Below the pieces are notes generated by a model. It did no database searches. It was not told the origin of the DNA and worked only from the letters and a program-made list of their open reading frames with translations. Position numbers and translations under genes: made by a program. From Bacteroidota bacterium (GTDB lineage: Bacteria; Bacteroidota; Bacteroidia; Chitinophagales; Chitinophagaceae), in assembly GCA_029778965.1 (NCBI GenBank), contig JAKPBL010000346.1:1-22976 (forward strand): a stretch of 22,976 nt of DNA, written 5' to 3'. Shown one piece after another: positions 14,384 to 22,616 of the stretch (within the stretch, counting starts at the first letter, position 1; each line of letters starts with the position of its first letter).

Positions 14384-15599
14384 CTGTTTTCCTGCCCGGA
14401 TGCAGGCTCTTGTATGCCAGCCACGACCCCAGCAACATCATCAATGCCGCCGCCAGGAAGGGCGCACCCGGTAAAGTCACCGGCGCTTCGGCGCTGGTAA
14501 AAAAGGAGAAAAGATTGGTCATAAACGGAGGTCCCACGATCGAGGTGGCGCTCATCAGGCTGGTCAGCGCGCCCTGCAGCTCGCCCTGCTCATTGGCGGG
14601 CACAGCCGATGATATGATGCCCTGCAGGGCGGGACCGGCAATACCGCCCAGGCAGTACACCACGGTGAAGGCAAACATCATCCAGCTCTGGGTGGCTATT
14701 CCGTACAACGCAAATCCCGCACTGTAGAGCAGCAGCCCGGTATAGACGCTCCGCTCATTGCCCAGCCGGGGTATGACCAGCCGTATCAGGCCGCCCTGCA
14801 CAATGGCCACCATCAGTCCCACAAAGCCCAGCGAATAGCCCATCAGCCGCTCGCTCCAGTTGAATTTGTAAATATTGAAAAAGGTCCAGGTGCTCTGTAC
14901 CGCATGGGCGGCGACATATACCAGCACCAGGGTTACGATCAGTCCCGCTACCGCGGGATATTTCTTTAGCTGGATCAGCGACCCGAGCGGGTTAGCCCGT
15001 TTCCAGTCGAACGCGCGCCGGTTTTCTGCCGGCAACGATTCCGGCAGCACGAAAAACCCGTACAAGGCATTCAGCACACTCAGTGCGGCCGCCGCCAGGA
15101 AAGGCACCCGCGGACCATAATGCCCCAGCAATCCGCCCAAAACTGGCCCGATGATAAAGCCCAGGCCGAAAGCAGCGCCGATCATACCAAAGTTTTGCGC
15201 CCGGTTTTCAGCGGTGCTGATATCGGCTATATAGGCCGCCGCTGTCGTAAAGCTGGCGCCGAACATACCGGCAAAAATGCGGCCCACAAAAAGCCAGCCG
15301 ATAGTAGGGGCCAGCGCCAGGAAGAGATAGTCGATACCAAATCCCAGCAGTGAAAACAAGAGCACCGGCCGCCGGCCGTACTGGTCGCTCAGGTTGCCGA
15401 TCACCGGCGCAAATACAAACTGGGTGATCGCATAGGCAAACCCCAGCCAGCCGCTGTACCGCGATGCATCGCTGATACCGCCGTGGATCAATCCCTCCAG
15501 CAATTTGGGTATCACCGGGATAATGATGCCCAGGCCCGTAACATCCACCAATAGGGTAACGAAAATAAAGCCCAGCGCGGCTTTGCGTGATTTCGCCAT
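14367..15599 (-). CDS. MFS transporter, TCR/Tet (drug:H+ antiporter) type
   Basis: A 410-residue inner-membrane transporter with about 12 hydrophobic helices. The ATG at 15599 ([22 protein letters not shown]) fits relatives; the one 36 bases upstream would run into the promoter. MFS motif A is clear between helices 2 and 3 ([14 protein letters not shown]), and helix 1 carries [15 protein letters not shown], typical of TetA-like proteins. Helix 5 has GPVLGGLLG (antiporter motif C, GxxxGPxxGG-like, in [12 protein letters not shown]). Probable proton-driven export of a small molecule or drug; I cannot say that it gives tetracycline resistance. It has its own good promoter and diverges from the sugar importer. 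Its last codons form part of a GC-rich hairpin. Confidence 0.92.
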   Translation of the reverse strand: MAKSRKAALGFIFVTLLVDVTGLGIIIPVIPKLLEGLIHGGISDASRYSGWLGFAYAITQFVFAPVIGNLSDQYGRRPVLLFSLLGFGIDYLFLALAPTIGWLFVGRIFAGMFGASFTTAAAYIADISTAENRAQNFGMIGAAFGLGFIIGPVLGGLLGHYGPRVPFLAAAALSVLNALYGFFVLPESLPAENRRAFDWKRANPLGSLIQLKKYPAVAGLIVTLVLVYVAAHAVQSTWTFFNIYKFNWSERLMGYSLGFVGLMVAIVQGGLIRLVIPRLGNERSVYTGLLLYSAGFALYGIATQSWMMFAFTVVYCLGGIAGPALQGIISSAVPANEQGELQGALTSLMSATSIVGPPFMTNLFSFFTSAEAPVTLPGAPFLAAALMMLLGSWLAYKSLHPGRKTGGGPA

Positions 15600-15617
15600 A
15601 AACAGCTCTTGATCCGT

Positions 15618-15649
15618 CAAAAATAGCCTATGCAAACGATTGAGATCAA
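15618..15649 (-). promoter_or_regulatory. Promoter of the MFS exporter gene
   Basis: On the minus strand: TTG (CAA on plus, 15647-15649), 21-base spacer, then TATTTTTG (15618-15625), an exact match to TAnnTTTG, ending 18 bases before the ATG at 15599. This is the best complete -33/-7 pair in the window. Confidence 0.7.
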
Positions 15650-15655
15650 TCCCTT

Positions 15656-15686
15656 TTTAAACTAAGCTACTGAAACCGTATTTTCA
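15656..15686 (+). promoter_or_regulatory. Possible promoter of the sugar MFS gene
   Basis: TTT (15656-15658), 20-base spacer, TATTTTCA (15679-15686; 6 of 8 positions of TAnnTTTG), ending 17 bases before the ATG at 15704. Spacing is right, sequence match only fair. It overlaps back-to-back with the exporter promoter. Confidence 0.35.
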
Positions 15687-15703
15687 TTACTCAAACAACC
15701 ATT

Positions 15704-16972
15704 ATGACTGCTCAAGGCTCGAACCGCCGGGGATATGCGATCCTCATCATCGGCATCCTCTTCTTCGCGTTTGGATTCATTACCTGGCTTAACAGCACCC
15801 TGATCCCCTTCCTGAAGCTGGTGTGCGAGCTGAAAACAACCACCCAGGCCTTTTTTGTTACTTCGGCTTTCTATATGGCCTATTTTTTCCTGGCCCTGCC
15901 CTCGGCCCGCATTCTTCGTGTAACGGGTTATAAGAGAGGAATGGCGCTGGGGCTGGCCGTTATGGCCATCGGCAGTATGCTCTTTATCCCCGCTTCGAAC
16001 GATCGCAGCTTCCCGCTCTTTCTTACCGGACTGTTCATCCAGGCCAGCGGACTCGCCCTGCTGCAAACCGCTTCGAACCCTTATATCAGCATTCTCGGCC
16101 CTATCGAAAGCGCCGCCAAACGCATCAGCATCATGGGTATCTGCAATAAGGTGGCCGGTATTCTGAGCCCGCTTATCCTCGGCGCCATTGTGCTGAAAGA
16201 CGCCGAAGGCATCGAAAACAACCTCAAAACCGCTACCGATGCCGCCACCAAAGAGCAATTGCTCGCCGAGTTGTCGCAGCGGATCGTAACTCCTTATATC
16301 GTGATTGCCATCGCCCTGGCGGCCCTGGCGGTATGGATCTATTTCTCCGCGCTGCCCGAGATAAACGAACCCGAAGAAGCGAAAACCGCCAGCGCCGCTA
16401 CCGGAAAAACCATCGGCCAGTTTCCGCACCTCTGGCTGGGCGTGCTCTGTCTGTTTCTGTATGTAGGCGTGGAAGTGCTGGCGGGCGATGCCATCGGCCC
16501 CTTCGGCACTTCGCTCGGCATGAGCCTCCAGGTGACGAAAAACTTCACGCCCATGACCCTTGCGGCCATGCTGGTGGGGTATATTATCGGCGTTTTCACC
16601 ATTCCCAAATACCTGAGCCAGCACGCAGCGCTGAAATATTCCGCCATCCTCGGCGTGGTGCTGAGCATCGGCATTTTATTCAGCAGCGGATACCTGGCCA
16701 TTGCGCTGATCATTCTCATGGGGCTGGCCAATGCGCTGATGTGGCCCGCGATATTTCCGCTCGCCATCGACGGATTGGGCCGCTTTACCGCCATTGCCTC
16801 TGCCTTTTTGATCATGGCAATTGTAGGCGGGGCGGTGATTCCGCCGCTGTACGCATACCTGCATGAAAAAGCAGGCTTTTCCACCCAGGCTGCATTCGCC
16901 ACCTGCAGCTTCCCGGCCTACCTGTATATCCTGTATTACAGCATCCGTGGTTATAAAGCCGGCAAAGCATAA
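15704..16972 (+). CDS. Sugar MFS transporter, FucP/GluP (FHS) family
   Basis: A 422-residue inner-membrane sugar:H+ symporter with about 12 hydrophobic helices. Family marks are FAFGFITWLNSTLIPFLK in helix 1 (compare GluP-type FxxGFxTxLN), LPSARILRVTGYKRGMALGL between helices 2 and 3, QTASNPYISILGP in helix 4 and NKVAGILSPLILG in helix 5. The second half contains EVLAGDAIGPF and the helix 10 segment NALMWPAIFPLAIDGLG. FHS members carry fucose, glucose or galactose; which one is not decidable here. It is followed after 39 bases by gnd, zwf and pgl on the same strand, so imported hexose could feed directly into the oxidative pentose phosphate pathway after phosphorylation. Confidence 0.92.
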   Translation: MTAQGSNRRGYAILIIGILFFAFGFITWLNSTLIPFLKLVCELKTTTQAFFVTSAFYMAYFFLALPSARILRVTGYKRGMALGLAVMAIGSMLFIPASNDRSFPLFLTGLFIQASGLALLQTASNPYISILGPIESAAKRISIMGICNKVAGILSPLILGAIVLKDAEGIENNLKTATDAATKEQLLAELSQRIVTPYIVIAIALAALAVWIYFSALPEINEPEEAKTASAATGKTIGQFPHLWLGVLCLFLYVGVEVLAGDAIGPFGTSLGMSLQVTKNFTPMTLAAMLVGYIIGVFTIPKYLSQHAALKYSAILGVVLSIGILFSSGYLAIALIILMGLANALMWPAIFPLAIDGLGRFTAIASAFLIMAIVGGAVIPPLYAYLHEKAGFSTQAAFATCSFPAYLYILYYSIRGYKAGKA

Positions 16973-16985
16973 AACCATTTGTACT

Positions 16986-16993
16986 TAACTTTG
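16986..16993 (+). promoter_or_regulatory. -7 box of the gnd-zwf-pgl operon
   Basis: TAACTTTG is an exact match to TAnnTTTG and ends 18 bases before the gnd ATG at 17012. No TTG at the -33 distance is apparent. It would allow the three pathway genes to be expressed apart from the upstream transporter gene. Confidence 0.55.
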
Positions 16994-17011
16994 GCTACCC
17001 AAAAAAGTACA

Positions 17012-18421
17012 ATGGATCAACCACTATATGATTTCGGCATGGTCGGCCTGGGTGTCATGGGCCGCAACCTGCTGCTGAATATAGCCGACCATGGCTTCAA
17101 AGCCATCGGCTTCGACACCAATCCCGAGAAAACAAGAGCACTGGAAGAGACCGCCACCAAAGGAACCGTGGTCAAAGGGGTTAACAGCCTGGGGGAAATG
17201 GTCAGCCAGCTTGCCACGCCGCGCCGCATCATGATACTGGTGCCCGCCGGCAAACCGGTCGACGATGTGATCGAAAGCCTGCTGCCGCTGGTAAGTCCCG
17301 GCGACATTATCATCGACGGCGGCAATACCTACTATACGGATACCCTTCGCCGTTATGAGTACCTGCAACCCAAAGGGTTGCATTTCATTGGCATTGGTGT
17401 TTCAGGCGGTGAGGAAGGCGCCCGCCTCGGGCCGTCTATGATGCCGGGTGGCAATAAGGAGGCCTGGGAACACCTTAAACCGGTGCTGCAGGCCATCGCC
17501 GCCAAGGTAAACGGCGAACCCTGCGTCGATTATATGGGTAAAGGCGCCGCCGGCCATTTCGTAAAAATGGTTCATAACGGTATCGAGTATGCGATTATGG
17601 AGCTGATCTGCGAAACGTATCACCTGCTTCACCACGGCGCGGGGTTTAGCAACCGGCAGATCCAGGAAACATTCGCCGCCTGGAACGAAGCCGAACTGAA
17701 ATCTTATCTCATCGAGATCACCGCCGATATCTTCAAGGTAAAAGACCCTGACACCGGCAACGACCTGGTGGATATGATCCTTGATAAGGCCGGGGCCAAA
17801 GGCACCGGCAAATGGACCACCCAGATCGCGATGGATATGGGTGTGGCCATTCCCACCATCGACATGGCCGTTACCATGCGGAATATTTCGGCGATCAAAA
17901 GCCAGCGCGTGGAGGCAAGCAAACTGCACGACAAGCCCGTTAACAGCGCCGGCGATTTCAAAGCGATGACCGATGATTATAAAAAAGCGTTGTACACCTC
18001 CATCATATTAAGCTATGTGCAGGGTATGGCCATGCTGCAAACGGCATCGTCGGAGCTGAACATGGATATACCGCTGCAAAACGCGGTGAAAGTGTGGCGC
18101 GGCGGCTGTATCATCCGTTCCACCCTGCTGGAAACCTTCTATGAAGCCTACCTGCGTACGCCTTCCATTCCCAATCTCCTGCTTGATGATGCCATCGCGT
18201 CGCTCGTAAAAGCGAATATTTCATCGTTGCGAAAAGTGATCGGCCTGGCGGCCGCCAACGGCTTCCCTGCCGGCGGGCATATGACAGCGCTTACCTATTA
18301 TGATGCATATACCTCGGCCCGCCTTCCGTTGAACCTGCTGCAGGCGCAGCGCGACTATTTCGGGGCGCATACCTACGAGCGCATCGATAAAGAAGGGAAA
18401 TTTCATACCCAATGGACCTGA
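17012..18421 (+). CDS. gnd: 6-phosphogluconate dehydrogenase, decarboxylating
   Basis: Converts 6-phosphogluconate to ribulose 5-phosphate and CO2 with reduction of NADP+ (third step of the oxidative pentose phosphate pathway). From the ATG at 17012 the protein is 469 residues, the normal long-chain form. The N-terminal Rossmann motif is GLGVMG (12-17), followed by IDGGNTYYTD (101-110) and the substrate signature SGGEEGARLGPSMMPGG (131-147). Catalytic residues are in KMVHNGIEY: K185 as base and E192 as acid, with H188-N189. The C-terminal helical domain has TGKWT and FRR-like substrate contacts cannot be assigned by eye. A TTG at 16979 would overlap the -7 box and is rejected as start. zwf begins 18 bases after the stop. 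Confidence 0.97.
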   Translation: MDQPLYDFGMVGLGVMGRNLLLNIADHGFKAIGFDTNPEKTRALEETATKGTVVKGVNSLGEMVSQLATPRRIMILVPAGKPVDDVIESLLPLVSPGDIIIDGGNTYYTDTLRRYEYLQPKGLHFIGIGVSGGEEGARLGPSMMPGGNKEAWEHLKPVLQAIAAKVNGEPCVDYMGKGAAGHFVKMVHNGIEYAIMELICETYHLLHHGAGFSNRQIQETFAAWNEAELKSYLIEITADIFKVKDPDTGNDLVDMILDKAGAKGTGKWTTQIAMDMGVAIPTIDMAVTMRNISAIKSQRVEASKLHDKPVNSAGDFKAMTDDYKKALYTSIILSYVQGMAMLQTASSELNMDIPLQNAVKVWRGGCIIRSTLLETFYEAYLRTPSIPNLLLDDAIASLVKANISSLRKVIGLAAANGFPAGGHMTALTYYDAYTSARLPLNLLQAQRDYFGAHTYERIDKEGKFHTQWT

Positions 18422-18439
18422 AACCGATAAAACAGTACA

Positions 18440-19957
18440 ATGCCTTCACCCCATAAAAGACCGCCTTCGGCCCTCATTTTTATTTTTGGCGGAAGCGGCG
18501 ACCTCAACCACCGGAAGCTTTCTCCGGCGCTTTATAACCTGTTCATCGACAACTGGATGCCCGAGAAATTCGATATCGTGGGCATCAGCCGCCGCCCGTA
18601 CGACGACAACGCCTATCGCACACACCTGCTGAACGGCATTAATAAGTTCAGCCGCCGGAAAGACGACCAGAACGGCTCGTGGGCTACTTTCTCGTCGCGT
18701 ATCAGCTACCTGCAAATGGACGCCGAGAAAGAAGAAGAATACCAGAAAATACTCGACATCGTAAAGCAGAAAGAAGCCGAATACGGCGAGCACCCGCAAG
18801 TGATCTTTTACCTGGCGGTGGCGCCGCAACTGGTGCCCGGCATCGTGTCGAAGCTCGGTCCGCTGAACATTTGCGCCGATACCAAATGCACGCGTGTGGT
18901 GGTGGAGAAGCCCTTCGGGCACGACCTGCAAAGCGCGCTGGAGCTGAACAAGCTGCTCGCCGGCATGTTCGACGAAAAGCAGATATACCGCATCGATCAT
19001 TACCTGGGCAAGGAAACGGTGCAGAACATCCTCGCCCTGCGTTTTGCCAATGCGCTGTTCGAGCCCATCTGGAACCGGAACTACATCGACCATATCCAGA
19101 TAACCGTAACAGAAACCGTTGGGGTGGAAGGCCGCGGCGATTTCTATGAATCGTCGGGCGCGTTGCGCGACATGGTGCAGAACCATATCCTGCAACTGCT
19201 GTGCATGGTGGCCATGGAAGCGCCGGTGAGTTTCGACGCCGACGAGATCAGGAACAAGAAGGTCGATGTGCTGCATGCCATCCGTAAAATCAGTACGGAA
19301 CAGGTGCATGCACATGCCGTTCGCGGCCAATACGGGCCGGGATGGATGCGCGCCGAAGAAGTGCCGGGCTATCGCCAGGAGAAAAATGTGGCGCCCGATT
19401 CGGACACCGAAACATTTGCCGCTGTAAAATTTTACATCGACAACTGGCGCTGGCAGGATGTGCCTTTTTACGTACGTACCGGCAAGCGGATGAATGAAAA
19501 GGAAACCATCATCACCATCCAGTTCAAAGCCGCGCCAAACTACGCGTTTCCACCGGAAGCCGCCGATACCTGGCGCCCCAACCGGCTCACGATCAGCATC
19601 GCGCCCGAGATGGATATCCGCCTGCGTTTCCAGGCCAAGCGCCCGGGGCAGGGCGTGTCGCTCAGCCCGGTCGACATGATCTTCAGCTACAAAGACGCCT
19701 ATACCGAAGAAGAGCCTGAAGCATACGAAACGCTGCTGCTCGATGTGATGGAAGGCGACGCCACTCTCTTTATGCGTGAAGACCAGGTAGCGGCTGCCTG
19801 GCGTATTATTATGCCCATACTGGAAGCCTGGACCAGCCGGCCGCCGGTTGATTTCCCCAACTATGCGCCGGGTTCCTGGGGACCGGAAGACGCGGAAGCG
19901 CTGATCGCCCGCGACGGCCGGAACTGGGTTACCCTGCCGCCTCCACACAAAGAATAA
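18440..19957 (+). CDS. zwf: Glucose-6-phosphate dehydrogenase
   Basis: Oxidises glucose 6-phosphate to 6-phosphogluconolactone, the entry step of the oxidative pentose phosphate pathway. The 505-residue protein is of normal length. The dinucleotide motif is GGSGDLNHRKLSPALYNL (residues 17-34; many relatives have GASGDLxxRKL), followed by VVVEKPFGHDL (153-163). The active-site signature is RIDHYLGKE (184-192, with D186 and H187), and the general-base His is H249 in ALRDMVQNH. The substrate-side EGRGDFYESSGALRD segment is intact. It sits 18 bases after gnd and 2 bases before pgl, so the three are almost certainly one transcript. A full-length open frame on the opposite strand is a codon-bias shadow. 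Confidence 0.97.
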   Translation: MPSPHKRPPSALIFIFGGSGDLNHRKLSPALYNLFIDNWMPEKFDIVGISRRPYDDNAYRTHLLNGINKFSRRKDDQNGSWATFSSRISYLQMDAEKEEEYQKILDIVKQKEAEYGEHPQVIFYLAVAPQLVPGIVSKLGPLNICADTKCTRVVVEKPFGHDLQSALELNKLLAGMFDEKQIYRIDHYLGKETVQNILALRFANALFEPIWNRNYIDHIQITVTETVGVEGRGDFYESSGALRDMVQNHILQLLCMVAMEAPVSFDADEIRNKKVDVLHAIRKISTEQVHAHAVRGQYGPGWMRAEEVPGYRQEKNVAPDSDTETFAAVKFYIDNWRWQDVPFYVRTGKRMNEKETIITIQFKAAPNYAFPPEAADTWRPNRLTISIAPEMDIRLRFQAKRPGQGVSLSPVDMIFSYKDAYTEEEPEAYETLLLDVMEGDATLFMREDQVAAAWRIIMPILEAWTSRPPVDFPNYAPGSWGPEDAEALIARDGRNWVTLPPPHKE

Positions 19958-19959
19958 CC

Positions 19960-20691
19960 ATGACGACACCCTCCATACATATCTGCAGCAATCCCGAAAG
20001 CGTGGCGCAGGCCGCCGCGGGTTTTATCGTGAACCGCATTCGGCATGTATTGCAAAAGCAGGACCGGTTCACGATCGGTTTATCGGGCGGCTCCACGCCG
20101 AAACGCCTGCACGAGTTGCTGGCCGCGGAGCCTTACCGCGACCAGGTCGACTGGTCGAAGCTGCATGTATTCTGGGGTGATGAGCGGTATGTGCCCCTGG
20201 AAGACGACCGCAACAATGCCAGGATGGCCTATGATACCCTGCTCAATCATGTACCGGTACCCGAAGACCATATCCACCTGATGGATACCAGCTATGCCGA
20301 CCCTGCCGAATCGGCGCACGCCTATGAGCGACTGCTGCACCGTTATTTCGACGGGCAGCCGCATAGCTTCGACCTGCTGCTGCTGGGCATGGGCGACGAC
20401 GGGCATACGTTGTCGCTTTTTCCCGGCACGGAAGTAGTGCATGAAATCAATCGCTGGTGCGCCGCTTTCTTTTTGCAGCAGCAGGATATGTTCCGGGTAA
20501 CGGTAACCAGGCCCGTAGCCAATGCATCGGCCTGCGTGCTCTTCCTGACAACCGGCGCAGCAAAAGCGCCGGCATTGAAAGAAGTGTTGCAGGGCGCACC
20601 GAATATGGACTTCTATCCCGCGCAAAGTATTCGACCTGAGAAAGGGGAGCTGCATTGGATCGTTGATGAAGCGGCGGCGCAGTTGATGTAG
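19960..20691 (+). CDS. pgl: 6-phosphogluconolactonase (DevB type)
   Basis: Hydrolyses 6-phosphogluconolactone to 6-phosphogluconate, linking the zwf and gnd reactions. The 243-residue protein has the three family motifs: LSGGSTPKRL (41-50), VFWGDERYVP (70-79) and LLGMGDDGHTLSLFPG (141-156, with the probable catalytic His 149). TTGAAKAPALKEVLQG follows near the C-terminus, the NagB/DevB-like phosphate-binding segment. The start lies 2 bases after the zwf stop, implying translational coupling. No clear terminator follows within the next 40 bases. Confidence 0.96.
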   Translation: MTTPSIHICSNPESVAQAAAGFIVNRIRHVLQKQDRFTIGLSGGSTPKRLHELLAAEPYRDQVDWSKLHVFWGDERYVPLEDDRNNARMAYDTLLNHVPVPEDHIHLMDTSYADPAESAHAYERLLHRYFDGQPHSFDLLLLGMGDDGHTLSLFPGTEVVHEINRWCAAFFLQQQDMFRVTVTRPVANASACVLFLTTGAAKAPALKEVLQGAPNMDFYPAQSIRPEKGELHWIVDEAAAQLM

Positions 20692-21178
20692 GTTGCAAAA
20701 ACAACTCGCCTCCTAATAGGATACAACATGACCGGCATATTGGGGCTGGACCTGGGATCAAATTACATGGGCGGACAATCCGGCGACATCATCCACGCAG
20801 CAGGTACTTACCTTGGGTATGGCAATAGCGCCATTATCCTGGATAGGATATCCGTAGAAAAGCCCTGCAGGCCCTGCAATAATCACTTCACCTTTGACAT
20901 AGAAGGAAAACGAAATTCTCTTTGTGGCTTACTGTTCGGTCAATACCCGGAAAGTGGTATTGTGCCGGCTGCCAACTACGTTAATTTAGGGGCGCCGCCG
21001 CCATTGGTTGTTCCGCCGGACATAAAAACATAAGCCCGCACCCCTCAAAGAGCATTGAATCGGCCCGTATTATAACTGTACCATCTTTCTACCTCCCGTG
21101 GAAACGCAAAAACAATAGCATTCTGCCCTACCCGGCAATAAGCCGTTCAGAAACTCGCACACCCAAAAGCCTAATACA
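20692..21178. other. 487-base interval with no confident gene
   Basis: Between pgl and the secreted-protein gene. It holds one doubtful small ORF (20728-21033) and then 145 bases with no recognisable hairpin, tRNA or strong -7 box. Base composition becomes AT-richer to the right, marking a change from the core genes to more accessory-looking sequence. Confidence 0.5.
20728..21033 (+). CDS. Hypothetical small protein, doubtful
   Basis: An open frame of 101 residues starting MTGILGLDLGSNYMGGQSG and ending PPLVVPPDIKT. A weak AGGA lies 9 bases before the ATG, one of the few SD-like sequences here, and codon choice is not absurd. It has four cysteines, two in the pair CRPC. I recognise no domain, signal peptide or membrane segment. 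It could be a real orphan gene, the remnant of a decayed gene, or chance. It stands alone between the pentose phosphate operon and the secreted-protein gene. Confidence 0.3.
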   Translation: MTGILGLDLGSNYMGGQSGDIIHAAGTYLGYGNSAIILDRISVEKPCRPCNNHFTFDIEGKRNSLCGLLFGQYPESGIVPAANYVNLGAPPPLVVPPDIKT

Positions 21179-22549
21179 ATGAAGTCTCTGCTCATTACGC
21201 TGCTAGCCATTGCGTCCATCCCTGCCATTGCGCAAAACTGTGAACATTGCAATGCTGCGCTTAGAAAAGACATGTACACCTACTCCTCCAACAACTACTT
21301 AACTGCCAAGTATGCGCTCAACATTTCGCAAAGCGAATATGAGGAAATGAAAAAGGATTTTCATCACGACGGTAGCGTGCCGATACCCTGGCTCGGCGGC
21401 ATTGTAAACGGCACTTTCGATTACAACCAGTTTAGAAAAACCCTGCAGGACTATATTGCAAAGGCGGAGTCGGAAACAACCATTTATCAAAACACGGACT
21501 ACACAATCCTGGCTACCAATCCAATGTCGTACCCCTATTGGAAGGCGTGTATGGAAACATGCAACCTTAGAAATGGTGTATATATTTATCGTATTGAAGA
21601 TGCAGAAAATTTCGGGCAGTATAAGGTGCGCTATTCGCCAGCTCCCCGGGAATCAGACAGTATTTTTTGTAAAATAATCATCAACTCGCAGGATACCACC
21701 ATAGAGCAGGACGCCATAATTTTCAAAAACGGCTCCGCCACCTATACCTTTCCCCGTAAGTTCATTAACAACAAGTCAGAAACCCTCATTTCCGTAAATG
21801 CTTCACAAAGCCCAGGAGGGGGCACTTCCTACAGTGCTGATATGAAATCGGTGTATATAAAGCCGGCAGGCGTAAGAGTAACGTCTGTAGGCTACACACA
21901 TGTAGAAACTCTTTCCAAAAATGAAACGGGTGCTATTGTGCAGAATTGCGAATTGCCGCCCCCGCCCGAAAGAAGAAGGGATGGAAGCAGGAACCTTGCA
22001 TCCATAGGTATGATTGACCGCTCAAAGACAAACCTGTATGCAGTAACCGATATCCCAGGCTGCAGCAGGGGTGAGCTGGGCCGTAGCTGTGACAACAAGT
22101 GGTATGGCTACCTTCACATAATACAAATAACACCGTCCGCGGGGTATGAATTCCGGGCGCCGGTTAGTTTAGCCAAAGAAAACCTGGTGTTAGGTGGGCC
22201 AATGGCTGAATGGAATTGGCGACAAAGATGTCCGCAAAATGACAAGATCCTGCTGGACAAGCCGGATATAAAGCAAGTGAAACTATGGCTGCACCAGAAT
22301 GTGACTGCCCAGCTAAAAATGACATCGTACAGGGATACTACATTAAGCGAAACCACCAGCGGCAACGTGGATGAGCTGGGGAGGGTGAGCTTTAGCATAC
22401 CCACCGCCAAGCTCAATAAGTACTCCATTGAAGTAAGGCTGTCCAACGGAAACTTTGTAAACATCAATCCCGGCAATATTAACGACAAAGCATACCTGAA
22501 CACATACGGCGATAATACAGTGTTTACACTGAAGGAAACTGTGCAATAA
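21179..22549 (+). CDS. Secreted hypothetical protein with nine cysteines
   Basis: A 456-residue protein of no family I recognise. It has a good signal peptide (MKSLLITLLAIASIPAIA, cleaved before QNCEHC), so it is exported. Nine cysteines are spread along the mature chain (C21, C24, C124, C128, C164, C257, C295, C304, C351), including CEHC and CMETC pairs, which suggests disulfides or metal binding. A proline/arginine stretch (PPPPERRR, about 260-267) divides it into an N-terminal part containing ISQSEYEEMKKDF and FDYNQFRKTL, and a C-terminal beta-rich part. There is no T9SS tail or anchor motif that I can identify. Sampled lines are about 37-45% GC against about 58% in the S9 peptidase gene, hinting at acquired DNA. 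It converges on the LRAT-domain gene across a hairpin. Confidence 0.75.
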   Translation: MKSLLITLLAIASIPAIAQNCEHCNAALRKDMYTYSSNNYLTAKYALNISQSEYEEMKKDFHHDGSVPIPWLGGIVNGTFDYNQFRKTLQDYIAKAESETTIYQNTDYTILATNPMSYPYWKACMETCNLRNGVYIYRIEDAENFGQYKVRYSPAPRESDSIFCKIIINSQDTTIEQDAIIFKNGSATYTFPRKFINNKSETLISVNASQSPGGGTSYSADMKSVYIKPAGVRVTSVGYTHVETLSKNETGAIVQNCELPPPPERRRDGSRNLASIGMIDRSKTNLYAVTDIPGCSRGELGRSCDNKWYGYLHIIQITPSAGYEFRAPVSLAKENLVLGGPMAEWNWRQRCPQNDKILLDKPDIKQVKLWLHQNVTAQLKMTSYRDTTLSETTSGNVDELGRVSFSIPTAKLNKYSIEVRLSNGNFVNINPGNINDKAYLNTYGDNTVFTLKETVQ

Positions 22550-22562
22550 CGGTGACAATGAA

Positions 22563-22593
22563 AGCGGGTGATTATATATATTAATCGCCCGCT
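22563..22593. terminator. Hairpin between the secreted-protein and LRAT genes
   Basis: AGCGGGTGATTA (22563-22574) pairs with TAATCGCCCGCT (22582-22593), 12 pairs with one T-G, around a 7-base AT loop. It lies 13 bases after the plus-strand stop and 23 bases beyond the minus-strand stop, so it can serve both convergent genes. The T-tract is poor on either side. Confidence 0.55.
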
Positions 22594-22616
22594 ACTATTG
22601 CGCATTTGTGATAATG

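Noticed and set aside
15662..16624. 320-residue minus-strand open frame inside the sugar transporter gene
   Set aside because: Charged, low-complexity translation typical of reading a membrane protein gene backwards.
18446..19969. 507-residue open frame on the minus strand covering all of zwf
   Set aside because: It mirrors zwf codon by codon, has no recognisable domains and is His/Phe/Val-rich as expected for an antisense shadow of biased codons. The plus-strand gene is unmistakable.
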